From NCBI RefSeq assembly GCF_964019385.1, contig NC_088643.1:14720008-14784007 (forward strand): DNA of 64,000 nucleotides. Direction: 5' to 3'. The notes under the pieces were generated by a model. That model had not been told where the DNA came from and did no database searches. It worked only from the letters and a program-made list of their open reading frames with translations. This document shows positions 43,220-53,660 of the stretch, piece by piece (position 1 is the first letter of the stretch; each line of letters begins with the position of its first letter). The position numbers were made by a program, and so were the translations under genes. This DNA comes from Sycon ciliatum (taxonomy: Eukaryota > Porifera > Calcarea > Leucosolenida > Sycettidae).

Positions 43220-43595
43220 GTAGTAATACACATGTTCTTACTAATGCACCTCACCTCCACTGTTTCAACTGGTTCTCTTCCCGTAGCACGAGAAACTCCC
43301 TTTCCCTTCCGAAACCTAAGTCCTCCTTTCTACTTCACTCTCCCTTTTTCACTGCGTACTCTGCGTGGCTGGCATTTCCCCAAGAAGCTAAGGACCTTTC
43401 TTCCCTCCGCCTTTTTAAGAGCCTTGTCGCGCCTTGACTTTGATTTTGTGTTTCTCATTTTGTTGCAATCACTGCTTATCCATGCCGGTTCCTTTTTCTT
43501 TTCCTCCCCTTCTCCCTTCCTTGCCGTGGTTGGCATTGACCGGTGTTCTCACTGTGCTATGAGATGCTGTAATAAATAAATATAATAAATAAAAT
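43220..43595 (+). mobile_element. LINE family D, 3' end, second copy
   Basis: Broken frames read TRNSLSLPKPKSS and a PFFTAYSAW...KDLSSLRLFKSL C-terminus. GCCGTGGTTGGCATTGACC and TGTAATAAATAAATATAATA follow, matching the 3' end at about 5410-5490. Confidence 0.72.
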
Positions 43596-43673
43596 CCTCG
43601 ATTTCAATGGTGCCATCATAGATTCCTAGCAATATCGCTGTAAACCTCCTCACCTAGCAAGCTTCAAGTTTGT

Positions 43674-43735
43674 TTATTTACGGATTCTCCAGAGGTAAAT
43701 GGATACCTATCTTGGGAGTCTCACCAAACCAATAA
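43674..43735 (-). mobile_element. LINE 3' end remnant
   Basis: The reverse complement reads GAGACTCCCAAGATAGG, then GGTATCCATTTACC, CTCTGGAGAATCCG and TAAATAAACAAAC. It is the diverged partner of 6562-6651. The stem GGTA/TACC replaces GGCA/TGCC there. Confidence 0.6.
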
Positions 43736-44224
43736 AAATACTGAAAACAAAAAATGTATGGAGTGCAAAAAACTCAAAATCTGTCCACATTATTGTCGTG
43801 TGAGTGTACTGTACTGCCTTTCGTCTACAGTGCTGTCAACTGAAATCCGACCGCCTGAGCAGTGCGCTCACATCGCAAAGACCCAACACGGGATGGTAAA
43901 ACTACGAAACAGAGACCGCTAGAATGTGAACCCCCACCGCTCAGGGGTCGGATTTCAGTTGCCAGCCAGCACTGTACATTGCACCCTAAAGACACGGACA
44001 TAATTATCTTCCCGTTATCTGAGGATTGGTGGATAACACTGAAACTCTGAGTAACAACATACTGCAGCCTACATGTAGTTCCATTCCTGACTTGTGATAC
44101 TAGTATCTTGCTTCCATCCGTTCTTGCCCGATTTTCAGCTTTTAACACCCAGCATCAGAAACAAGCAGTGCATTACATCGATACCCGTCAATCACGTGCA
44201 CAGTTGGGCATCTCTTTCGAACTA

Positions 44225-44401
44225 CAGGAGAACCTGGTTTAAACGACCACCTCACGGTGCAAGGAAAAGTGGTCGTTAAAGCCAGGTGGTCTTTAGAACC
44301 AGGTCCCACAGTGTCTGTGTAGAACTGTCGGTGCATGGAAAGACGGTCGTTAAGAGCAGGTGGTCGCTAAACCCAGAGGTCGCTTACACCAGGTTTTACT
44401 G
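44225..44401. mobile_element. pogo-like MITE, 177 bp
   Basis: The TIRs are CAGGAGAACCTGGTTTAAAC and, inverted, CAGTAAAACCTGGTGTAAGC. TA flanks both ends (44223-44224 and 44402-44403). Subterminal repeats of GGTCGTTAA/CGACCACC are present in both orientations. It is non-coding. Confidence 0.85.
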
Positions 44402-44522
44402 TAATGTAACACGTCTGATCACCCTGTAGCTAAGGCCGTTATCACACTGCGTTTGTTTGAGGCGCGTTTGCGTTTGCGTTATCTTTGATATTTATGAGCC
44501 ACCCAAGTTGGGTGGTGTGCTG

Positions 44523-44963
44523 CTATGCTGCTTCGAATTGTAGTTAGACCGCTTTGTCAAGTGTCAAGTATCCTACTTGTCTCGTCATCGTCCAGTAACA
44601 ATCGACATTCTTTGTCCAGTTGGGACTGTAGCTTGTGCTCATTTTCGTTGCGCTTACCTTCCCCTCTTTGGTTTTTCCAAAACCTTGAACCTTCCGAGGT
44701 GGAAGGCTGTCGGTTAGCGCTACGGAGATGTGTTGAAGCAAACAACATCCGAGCTTTGCTGCTTCGAATTGTAGTTAGACCGCTTTGTCAAGTATCCTAC
44801 TGGACTCGTCATCGTCCAGTAACAATCGACATTCTTTGTTGCGTTGGGACTGTAGCTTGTGCTCGTTTTCGTTGCGCTTACCTTCCCCTCTTTGGTCTTT
44901 CCATAACCTTGAACCTTCCGAGATGGAAGGCTGTGGTTAGCGCTACGGAGATGTGTTGAAGCT
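44523..44963. repeat. Two-copy tandem duplication, ~235 and ~205 bp
   Basis: GCTGCTTCGAATTGTAGTTA starts each copy (about 44527 and 44757). Each copy continues through CATCGTCCAGTAACAATCG, CTTACCTTCCCCTCTTTGG and CGCTACGGAGATGTGTTGAA. The copies differ by small indels, for example CAAGTGTCAAGTATCC against CAAGTATCC. Frames open across both copies are not credible genes. Confidence 0.82.
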
Positions 44964-45071
44964 AGGTGTCAGGACGTCGAATGTCTCAGTACTTTGTGAG
45001 CTTTGTGCCTACTTGTGGCATTTTCTGGTTACAGTGATGGTGAGTTACTCTTAACTCGTATCCATAATTAT

Positions 45072-46852
45072 TGTTGCGAACCCTCTGGTTCTCTAAAGTA
45101 TCAGGAACGAACGACCCCACACGGCACGAGGACAACTATTTATTCTCAACAGTATATTTCACTTCCATCGACTAATAACAATGAATGACTGAATGAACAA
45201 CTGAAACAACTGAATAACTAACACTAAAACCACCAGGTAGTTATAGCGTGAAAATGACAGCGTATATGAGAAAAGCATACACATACAACATACAACTACA
45301 GCGCACACAGCAAACCGCACATAGCGCATGTAGCGTATACTACGTCGTAAACATCAGCGGTACGGCGGAGTCGGGATACAGCTGCATTGGAACGAACACA
45401 ATGTCACAAGCGAGAAGGCCTTTCACTCTCGAGAACTTGTGGTTTCACAACATTCTCCCCACCAAAGGGCTTCTCACCGCCGTACAACAACTCACAAGTC
45501 AAACGATTTGGGGCTTACAACGCGTCATCTTCTGCTGCGGTGGTGGCCATGGTAGAATATCACTAATGCCCACCAATTCAGAAAACTCGACATCGCGAAG
45601 CTTGCCGCTGTGGACTGTCGCACACGACACTGTCACCGATCCACTTCGACATGGGGTAGACGCTGGACCAGACAACACACAACCGATAATGTCATAAAGC
45701 TCGACGATGTGGGCTGTCACACACGACATGGTCACCGGTACACTGCTTCGACCCGGGGCGGGCGCGGAATCCGAGGACACACATCGGATCTCTGTGTTCC
45801 ACACAGTCTCGCCGCTTACTTCTTCCGTGCTAACCAGTAGCATCGCCCTTCTCATTTTCTCGGCTTCTACGCCTTGCGTTTCTAACTCTTGCGCCTCTAA
45901 CTCTTGCGCCTCTAACTCTTGCGCCTCTAACTCTTGCTCCTCTAACTCTTGCGCCTCCAACTCTTGCGCCTCCAACTCCTGCGCCTCCAACTCTTGCGCC
46001 TCCAACTCTTGCGCCTCCAACTCTTTCGGCCGAGACTCCAGCTGCTTCTGAGCGTCTCCGACCGATGTCGCCATGCACTGTACCGACCCAGTGGGCCTCG
46101 GATCTGATCCTCCCACTGGCTTCGAATACTCTTCTGACCGCTGCTTGTCTGTAAGCAAAGTCTTACACGCCTTGTCCGGCGTCCTTCTGGGCGAGGCAAG
46201 CAAATCTCGCTTTGCTTCCTCATAATATGTACTGACGGCGATGCGCTCGGCCATCTTCTTGAGGTTTTCGTTAAACTCTGCGCGGAGCGCACACTCTTGC
46301 CGTCTAGCACTGCGCTCTTCAAACTCCTCGCTCTGTCGGAGCCTCTTCTCCACGTATTCTCTCAACCTATCGCCTTCAAATCCATACCGAATTCCGTTGG
46401 CGATAAAGCTGGCTTCGATGATCCATAGTTCCTGTGCCATGCTCGCTTCGTATCCTGGCGTGGTCGCCAAATGTTGCGAACCCTCTGGTTCTCTAAAGTA
46501 TCAGGAACGAACGACCCCACACGGCACGAGGACAACTATTTATTCTCAACAGTATATTTCACTTCCATCGACTAATAACAATGAATGACTGAATGAACAA
46601 CTGAAACAACTGAATAACTAACACTAAAACCACCAGGTAGTTATAGCGTGAAAATGACAGCGTATATGAGAAAAGCATACACATACAACATACAACTACA
46701 GCGCACACAGCAAACCGCACATAGCGCATGTAGCGTATACTACGTCGTAAACATCAGCGGTACGGCGGAGTCGGGATACAGCTGCATTGGAACGAACACA
46801 ATGTCACAAGCGAGAAGGCCTTTCACTCTCGAGAACTTGTGGTTTCACAACA
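45072..46852 (-). mobile_element. Gag-only LTR retrotransposon, copy 2
   Basis: The 1781-bp element has 381-bp LTRs at 45072-45452 and 46472-46852, in which I saw no difference. The TSD is ATTAT (45067-45071 and 46853-46857). It has the same PBS (TTTGGCGACCACGCCAGG on the minus strand), purine tract and gag layout as copy 1 at 7445. Identical LTRs mean a very recent insertion, so the helper enzymes must have been available recently. Confidence 0.94.
45499..46440 (-). CDS. Gag-like protein of copy 2, 313 aa
   Basis: ATG at 46440 gives the same N-terminus as copy 1 (MAQELWIIEASFIANGIRYG). The pentapeptide array has eleven units (mostly QELEA, with QELEE, QELET, QGVEA) at about 45873-46028, against thirteen in copy 1. 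Outside the array the two proteins are nearly the same length and sequence. The C-terminus ends PPQQKMTRCKPQIV. The change in unit number shows the rod length is tolerated. No protease or polymerase is encoded. Confidence 0.8.
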   Translation of the reverse strand: MAQELWIIEASFIANGIRYGFEGDRLREYVEKRLRQSEEFEERSARRQECALRAEFNENLKKMAERIAVSTYYEEAKRDLLASPRRTPDKACKTLLTDKQRSEEYSKPVGGSDPRPTGSVQCMATSVGDAQKQLESRPKELEAQELEAQELEAQELEAQELEAQELEEQELEAQELEAQELEAQELETQGVEAEKMRRAMLLVSTEEVSGETVWNTEIRCVSSDSAPAPGRSSVPVTMSCVTAHIVELYDIIGCVLSGPASTPCRSGSVTVSCATVHSGKLRDVEFSELVGISDILPWPPPQQKMTRCKPQIV

Positions 46853-46857
46853 ATTAT

Positions 46858-47168
46858 GTCCTCTTCCTTTCTACCTTTATTTTTGGCCCAACATCCGAGT
46901 TTTAAATATGTTTTTGTTATTTATTTTTTATTTTTTATGTCGCAAATCCAAAAGCGATTATCTTCCCAATAATAAAGTAGGGAAGAGATAACGCATAAGA
47001 GAAGGAAGAAATGAAGGTAAAACCCGGTGATCATATCTACAGCAAAACAAACGCCAGACATATGGCAGAGAAAATGAATGCAGACGACAGCAGTGGACAA
47101 AAAACCTGGAAGAGTCGACTTGCGAAGTTTGCAACGGTGACAGAGTTGGAAAACCAAAGGGTTAGGCG
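46858..47168. other. No gene; possible LINE 3' box
   Basis: The minus strand has GGATTTGCGACATAAAA followed by AATAAAAAATAAATAA at about 46917-46952, resembling the 3' box of the other LINEs. There is no coding trace. Confidence 0.35.
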
Positions 47169-47438
47169 CTACAGCTTTGCCAGTTTGAGACGGTTACGCC
47201 TGATCTGGCTTGAGACCTCGGGTTCTAAATATAGATAATATGGATCACTGGTTAAACTGTACCGCCTCAATGCATCTTGCACTTTCTCATCCCGCAAGTC
47301 GTCGTCGATGGACAGCCCATTGGCTTCCAGGAAGACTTCTACGGGGGACTTCCAGGAGTTTTCAGCAAAAGGTCCTCCACGTTTGGACTGAGCTTGTTGA
47401 TTTTCACCTTCACCAGTGATGTCGGATGTGCCTGACAA
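47169..47438 (-). CDS. Candidate terminal exon of a host gene
   Basis: On the minus strand a good acceptor (TGTGTGTCCCTTGTTCAG) ends at 47439. The next 270 bases are open in phase 0 for 89 residues and a stop. They read LSGTSDITGEGENQQAQSKR, then WKSPVEVFLEANGLSIDDDL, VQDALRRYSLTSDPYYLYLE and PEVSSQIRRNRLKLAKL. The composition is charged and non-repetitive, unlike the surrounding DNA, and no transposon family matches. The exons at 58140 and 59562 are on the same strand with phase-0 boundaries, so they could belong together. No family is recognised. Confidence 0.5.
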   Translation of the reverse strand: MSGTSDITGEGENQQAQSKRGGPFAENSWKSPVEVFLEANGLSIDDDLRDEKVQDALRRYSLTSDPYYLYLEPEVSSQIRRNRLKLAKL

Positions 47439-47880
47439 CTGAACAAGGGACACACAAATCAAGAAATCAAATCAAACGAATCAAAAGAAACCAGGAAATA
47501 CACAGAAAAGCTTTCACCAGGATTACCACCCATGGCCAGGGTAATACCAAGATCATAAACAAGACTCTAGAGTGTTCAACTAACTTCGCATCTTTTCGCC
47601 AAATGCTATGGCCCAAGGCCGAGAATTTTTGTTGAGTAATGTCAACGTGACCTTTTTCAGGGAACATCACGCGTGTCGTACAGAGCACGCGCAGAGTCGC
47701 AGACGCCGCAGAGCAGTGGGAGAGCACGTGCTGGGCTCCGACCTTCAACAGGAGTTTGTGTTTTTGAGGTTTTTGTGCTGTTTTTTTTTAGACTGAAGAA
47801 CTTTAAGCTCTCCCACTCCTGCAGTATTTTCTGCGCACGGGTTTTTGCTGAGGTTAAAGTACTTGCACTATCTTCCGGAC
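47439..47880. other. Candidate intron sequence; no gene seen
   Basis: If 47169-47438 is an exon, this is its upstream intron. Frames on both strands are short. Confidence 0.4.
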
Positions 47881-49268
47881 TAGGCCTCGACCAAATTTCC
47901 TAACAAAAGAGCATATTATGCTCATCGTATATCAGGGAAAACGTCCATAATATGCCAAAGGCTTAGCAAGATGTGCAAAAAGATATGCCAAAATATGCTC
48001 GACATAAGCAGAAAGTGTAGATCATTTCAGTAAAATTACAACCTTGGAATATGCATTGGCTTCACGGCTATAACACTAATGGTGCAAATCAAAACACATG
48101 CGGAATAGTATGGCTGGGGTGTGTCCCAAGCAACCGTGGCGATAGTGTTCATCCATGGGGAAATGTAGCAAGCGCCTCAACCATTCAAAATTCATCCATA
48201 AAAGGCATTTCTGAACGCATTTTGCCCATAATATGTATCAACCGCTTTAGGAGCTGTATCTGCGCCTTGATCCTTGAAAGGTGGTGGCGTTCCTACGGAT
48301 GCGGAATAGTGCTAGGCGGATAATGCTCGCCGAAATCCCTAATTCTGCTTTTCGGTGTGCTCAATATTCTGCTCATGAAAGTGCATTTTCTGCTGAAATT
48401 TCTGCTGAAATCCAGTTATGTAAAAATACGCTTGGCACACATAATTGGGTTTAGGATCTAAAAAGATGAGTCATGTGAAATACTAGACAAGGCATGAAAA
48501 AGAACACATGTGGCCGGCGCAGGCGCACTTCAGATGAAGGCTAGCCACACTACATAATATGGCCCAGTTGCAGCGATTTTCGACCTTCGTTGCAAAATGA
48601 TTGTTTTGCGAACATTTTCAAGTCTGACTTCACTGGTGTCGTGATCCACGGAATACCCGTCCGCGGCCCGGCTTGCGCAGCAAAAGATGAATTGATTTGA
48701 ATCTTTTCACACAGCGGGCTTTTTCACCGAAGGTCGAAAATCGCTGCAACTGGGCCATATTATGTTGATCTACGACTCGTAGACTTCTGCCACTGGGCTG
48801 CCATTCAAGGCTGCTACCTTCCGCAAAGTAACAGTTCCGCCTTCCGGCCACATTTGGTGGATGGATGGACTGCGTGTCGAAGAACGCGGCAAATCTGCTG
48901 CAAAAGCAGAACGTCGCACGCCAATTCCGTGGTAACTGTCATTTGACATGGCAGAGAATGCTTTTTCAGCCCCCGTTCTGCCGAAATATGCTCGACCCCC
49001 CAAACAGGCGTTTTCTGCCGAAAATTCTGCCGGCATTATCCGCCAAGCCCTAATGCGGAAAGCCCGGCTTCCAGCCGAGTCTCACGCGAACCGTGAACAA
49101 AAATGCATGTTTTGTCCCCATTTTCTTCAGAATATTTGAATTATATGCTGGCTTCATTCCAATATTCCCTTTGTGGCTAAATATGCCATACATGTATACA
49201 CATGTATGAACTGTGTCGCAAAATATGCGGAAATATGCGCAAGCATACATGTATTTGGTCGAGGCCTA
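47881..49268. mobile_element. hAT-like MITE, family C, with nested family D
   Basis: Perfect 16-bp TIRs TAGGCCTCGACCAAAT are flanked by the 8-bp TSD TTCCGGAC (47873-47880 and 49269-49276). Its subterminal motif is ATATGC/GCATAT, repeated many times near both ends. The nested element at 48307-49052 interrupts it. It is non-coding. Confidence 0.92.
48307..49052. mobile_element. hAT-like MITE, family D, 746 bp, nested
   Basis: The ends are TAGTGCTAGGCGGATAATGC and, inverted, TAGGGCTTGGCGGATAATGC. The TSD ATGCGGAA is at 48299-48306 and 49053-49060. The uninterrupted paralogous site at about 7279-7302 has a single ATGCGGAA, confirming the boundaries. Its subterminal motif is TTCTGC/GCAGAA. Confidence 0.93.
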
Positions 49269-49276
49269 TTCCGGAC

Positions 49277-49640
49277 AGCGGACATGACTTGAAAAATGAA
49301 AATGATTTTCAACCAAGCAAGACTGGATGATTGCGCCGAGACGGTCTCAACATTGGGGTTTGTGTTCAACCTTTCCAACAATTCGCCCACACTTTTACGT
49401 TCAATAATGGACAACAACATTTTGGGGATTGATGAGCGCTTCGCTGCAGGGGCCATGTTTTCCATTAAACAAGGGTTACCACGATTCTCTCTTCCACAGA
49501 GAGGTCCATCTCCGCCAGTAGCCCTGTCAGAGACTACAATGGTGCAAAATAGGAGAAGAAGAAACACCCAACGATTGAGAAACGAGAGACGAAAAGGACG
49601 AGGCACAAGTAGTTTATGGTAAAAGAATATGCTCAGCTCG
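49277..49640 (-). CDS. Open frame with signal-like segment, origin unknown
   Basis: The minus frame is open for about 170 codons. It holds a hydrophobic stretch WVFLLLLFCTIVV and a dibasic site in MENMAPAAKRSSIPKMLL. ERKSVGELLERLNTNPNVET follows, with a stop shortly after the MITE on the far side of the TSD. It resembles a small secreted precursor. The plus strand is also open (49296-49622), so the coding strand is uncertain. No homologue is recognised. Confidence 0.3.
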
Positions 49641-49688
49641 CATCTCCCCTGAACCTGACAGAAGCAGAGTCGACGCATCTGTCAACAG

Positions 49689-50149
49689 TAGGCCTCAGCG
49701 GGTAATGCTAGCATTAAAACTAGCATAATGGGGTTTTCGCAGAGGAGGGGGAGGGGGAGCATTGTCCCGGCAAAAATGAGGCATTTATTTTGGAGAAACT
49801 AGTATAATTCGCGATTTTCAGCATCTCATGGTCGGAGAGTCGTAGAATACAGTACTCCCTGATCAACCGCAAACTATACCATTGCGTACAACGATGTTGC
49901 CTTTGTTCGAGTAGAAGTAGTCTACTACCGATCAATCAATTTTTGCGCGCATATCTTTATACCTACTTTGGAAACAGACTTTTTCGCGTACTCTTCTGCG
50001 ATTTGTTTGCTGTATTTGGTCATATATTGCTAGCATAAAACGCCCTAAACTAGCATAACAAGCATTAAAACGAGCATAATATCCTGTTTTTGCCGGCATT
50101 CTGAAAAGCATAATCGGCTGAGTTTACTAGCATTACCCGCTGATGCCTA
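49689..50149. mobile_element. hAT-like MITE, family E, 461 bp
   Basis: The ends are TAGGCCTCAGCGGGTAATGC and, inverted, TAGGCATCAGCGGGTAATGC. The 8-bp TSD is GTCAACAG (49681-49688 and 50150-50157). The motif TAGCAT/ATGCTA is repeated near both ends. It lies in the C-terminal coding end of a minus-strand LINE. Confidence 0.93.
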
Positions 50150-50460
50150 GTCAACAGTGTCAAGCCAAGTTAGTCTATCTCGTGCAGCTTGGAGAGCGCT
50201 CTCCACGGAGAGATCCGCTGCCTTCAGGTCGTGCCGAATCGTATCTATCCACGGTAATGGTGGACGGCCACGGGTTTTTAATGTCGTTTTAGTTCCACGA
50301 TAGCTCCAGTGCTTGGAACGAGGCGGATTCTGGACCCTCTCGCACCACATGGCCGAACCACAGCAGCCTGCGTCGCCGGCATGTGGCACTAACTGGAGAT
50401 TGTTTTGTTTCTGTGTATAAGTTGTTATTGGTGATGCGTTGCGGGTAGACAATGGTTAAA
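50150..50460 (-). mobile_element. LINE C-terminal fragment, RTE-like ending
   Basis: Minus frames read RRRLLWFGHVVREGPESASF, then KTRGRPPLPWIDTIRHDLKA and SALQAARDRLTWLDTV. This is the common WFGHV...GRP...W...RDR ending of many LINE proteins. One frameshift separates the first part from the rest. The last codons lie beyond the MITE at about 49637-49688. Confidence 0.78.
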
Positions 50461-50814
50461 AAAAGAAGAAAAAAGGTAAAGCACAAAGTTTATGTATCTA
50501 TGTCATTCGGATCTTCCCAAGTTGTACATTGTACTGTTGAGATACCGAATTCAAATAAATCAATACCATACCAAAATACCCAGTCTCCGCAAGACGATGG
50601 GAGAGTCGCCAAGGGATCCACAGCCTCTTTACGGCTGCCGGAATGATCGTGCCTTCGAAAATCTTTTTTTTATTTTGTTTATTAATTTTTTACTAGAGCC
50701 ACGTAAACCCGTCATGTGTGAACCATGAATAAGGGGAGTGGTGGCGTGGTCTGGGATGCTCTGCCGACCTTGGGTCTCGGCTTCATCACAACCAGGCGCG
50801 CCAATAGCAGAGAG

Positions 50815-50821
50815 AGAAAGA

Positions 50822-50878
<57 letters not shown>
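50815..50878. repeat. (GA)n microsatellite
   Basis: About 30 GA units lie in the 3' UTR region of LINE-3. Overlapping S/L- or R/E-repeat frames are artefacts. Confidence 0.95.
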
Positions 50879-50881
<3 letters not shown>

Positions 50882-50961
50882 GACATATCCAGAGAAAAGA
50901 GTAAGCAGGGTACGAGGCGTATGGCAATATGCAGCAGTGTGTGGGCAGATGTGCATACGTC

Positions 50962-53204
50962 TTACAAAGTGTCAGTGGCCCAGTGCCATTGCTGGGCACG
51001 GAGGTGCCGGAAGACAGACCCTTTGAAACTTTGCAGCCGTTTCCGGTCAGGTGGCTGGCTGAAGGCGGCAGGTGGCAGGGCATTCCATACAGGGACAGCA
51101 CAGGCGGGGAAAGCTCTATGGCAACTTTCCCGGCTATTGACAGGTAGCCCTGTCTCAAGCTGGTAGTTATGCATGTCGAGACGGACGAGAGAGAGACGAG
51201 TGGGTCGAACATGGGCTGGTCGGGGGGCTTGAGAGGGAGGCAAGAGCTGACGAAGTGGGCTGGTAGGATTGGAGCACAGTAGCTTGTAAATATAGGTACA
51301 CGCAGCTACCATGCGCCGGATAGACAGGATTTGCAGCATTGCGCCGGGGCCAATCAAGTGGAGGGCTGAGCGCTGGGTCTGGTCAAGTCGCTGCAAGTGA
51401 CAATCTGCTGCGCCCATCCAGACCAATGGGCAGTACTCCATTACTGGGCGTACAAACCCACGGTACACTGCAGCTCGGCTGCAAGAATCCAGGAGCGGCG
51501 AGGCCTTCCGCAGGAGCCCGAGACGCTGGCGTGCTCTGATGGCGATGGTACGGAGGTGGTTGTGGTGGGAAAGTTGGCTGTCCAAGGTTACCCCAAGAAG
51601 CTTGCGGTTACTCTCTCCATTCAGGGGGACACCCGCAAACTGTACTGCTGGGAGGTCCCAGACGTGGCGGTGATGGTCAATAGTCATGGCCTGGGACTTG
51701 GCTGGCCCCAATTCACAAGGGCATCGAGAGCATTTTGCAGGACTGTCGAGCTGTGGTCAATGGTATCCATGGTGGACAGGCACTGAAACAGCGTGGTGTC
51801 GTCGGCATAAGCGGCCAGATCTACACTTGGTGGAAGGTGGTCATCGGCATCGTTCGTGTAGAGGAGGAACAGTGTCGGTCCCAACAAGCTACCTTGCGGA
51901 ACACCGGCTGTGATGCGGTGTGGGCTGGACGACTGCCCACCAACGACAACACTCAGGCGCCTGTCCAGCAGGTAGTCCCCCAACCATGCAAGGAGCATGC
52001 CGGATACACCGTACTGCTGGGCTTTGTGGATCACACCTGGGTGGGAGACTCGATCGAACGCTCCAGCAATATCCACAGCAACAACCCGCACAGCTCCGCC
52101 CCCTGCAGCCACGGTACTCCAACGATGGTGTAGTAGGGTAAGGAGGTCCTGCGTTCCCAGGCCGGAGTGGAAGCCGGACTGGTTAGCAGTGAGGATGTGC
52201 CGGCGCTCAAGGAATCCCATAAGGCTACGATTGATGATAGCTTCCATGACCTTTGACAGTATTGGCAGCAGGGATATGGGTCGGTAGTTCTTTGTTGCGG
52301 ACTTCGAACCCTTCTTGTGCACAGGTACAACTTAAGCAAGCTTCCACAGTGACGGTTTCTGGCCTTGGCGGAATGCTTTGCTGAAGAGCTGGGCCACAGG
52401 CCTGCACAGTTCCTCACAGCACTGCTTAAACACTCGTCCTGGTACACCATCCGAGCCAGTGGCTTTGGACGGGACAATCCTCCTCAGTTCACGGCATACC
52501 GTTCGTGGCCTAAAGTGGATGGTACTCAGACAAGCATCAGATCGCGGGCGTACATACGGGAGGTCGCTGGCATCAAGGTCATCACCAAGGCTGCATTTCG
52601 CTGAAAAGTAGCGGGCACAGCTCTCTGCTTTGTCCTTACTGGTGGTTAGATCCTCGCCGTTTTCCTCCTTGAGGGTAGGGATATCATGGCTACGCCCACA
52701 CCCACCAGCACGCTTGACAGTGGACCACCATTCACGACTGGATAAACCACCCGCTGCGAGCCTTCGACGGATGGATGCTGCATGGGTATCTTCAGCTCTC
52801 TGAAGGCATGCTGAGGCAGTGGCTGTGGCTTGGGTATAAGCCAGTTGGAGTTGTGCATCTGCTGGATGCAGATGGAGTCGCTTCCATGCATTTCGCTTCC
52901 TCTTGGTGGCTTCGGTGCACTCTGGTGTCCACCACACTGGGTCGGTACTGTGCAGCTTGAGGCTCCTGGACGGGATGAACGTTGTCATGCCCTCAGAGAT
53001 CTTGCCAGTCAGCCGCTCGCATGACAGGTCAATGTTGTCAGTGATGATAGAGGACCAGTCTGTTTGCCGGAATAAGTGCTTTAAACATGGCCAGTCAGCC
53101 AAATTATAGCGCCACACGCACCTCGAGGTTGGAGGCTCCCCGTGTTGTTGTTGTTGTTGTTTATTTATTTTTACATCGCAAGGCAAACGGGCAGTTCTGC
53201 CCAA
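50962..53204 (-). pseudogene. LINE-3 ORF2, linker, RT and C-terminus
   Basis: Reading down the minus strand, 53140-52335 gives SRCVWRYNLADWPCLKHLF, HSTDPVWWTPECTEATKR and PSKATGSDGVPGRVFK. An in-frame TAA follows at 52332-52334. The same frame then continues with NYRPISLLPILSK, AVDIAGAFDR, GVPQGSLLGP and YADDTT (RT catalytic site). A deletion/frameshift near 51690-51711 leads to the C-terminal frame GPAKSQAMTIDHH ... VWNALPPAAFSQPP, ending at 50962. It is non-functional as it stands but recently related to LINE-1. Confidence 0.9.
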
Positions 53205-53650
53205 TATTATGGAAGCGATGACAACCAGTAAGAGGAGTCAGAAATGAAGAGAAAAATAAATGAAAATAGAAATACGAAAATGGAAGTAGCAATGAGGGGA
53301 GGCAGGGTCAAGACGAGCAGAAAAAAATGGATCTCAAATTTACAAGTCGGGTCATCGTAGCATGATTCTATCGAGCCTCATCAGCAGGTTACAAAAGCCA
53401 TTACATTTAACCGAAGTAAAATACGCGCAGCATGCGTTTGAATTCACGGACAGATACTATGGACTTCATACAGTCGGGCAGGCCATTCCAGAGTCGGCAG
53501 CTGGCTAGAAGCGGTCGGCATGCGCCAGAAGCACTGTGGGCCAGGGGGAGGGGAAGGTTGCGTCCCAATTGACCTCGAGTGGTCATGCCTGTCGGCGGGC
53601 CTTGCAATACAATTCGGGACGACAACAGCTCACTGACGATTCCAGAACGG
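53141..53650 (-). mobile_element. LINE family B 3' fragment inserted in LINE-3
   Basis: The minus strand reads RTRGQLGRNLPLPLAHSAS-like sequence, then CRLWNGLPDCMKSIVSVREF and KRMLRVFYFG with a stop at 53407. This matches the C-terminus of the copy at 13382 (KRLLKVFFYG). The 3' UTR has TTGGGCAGAACTGCCCG, TTGCGATGTAAAAATAAA and an (AAC)n tail at about 53142-53158. Confidence 0.85.
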
Positions 53651-53660
53651 ATTCTAAATG

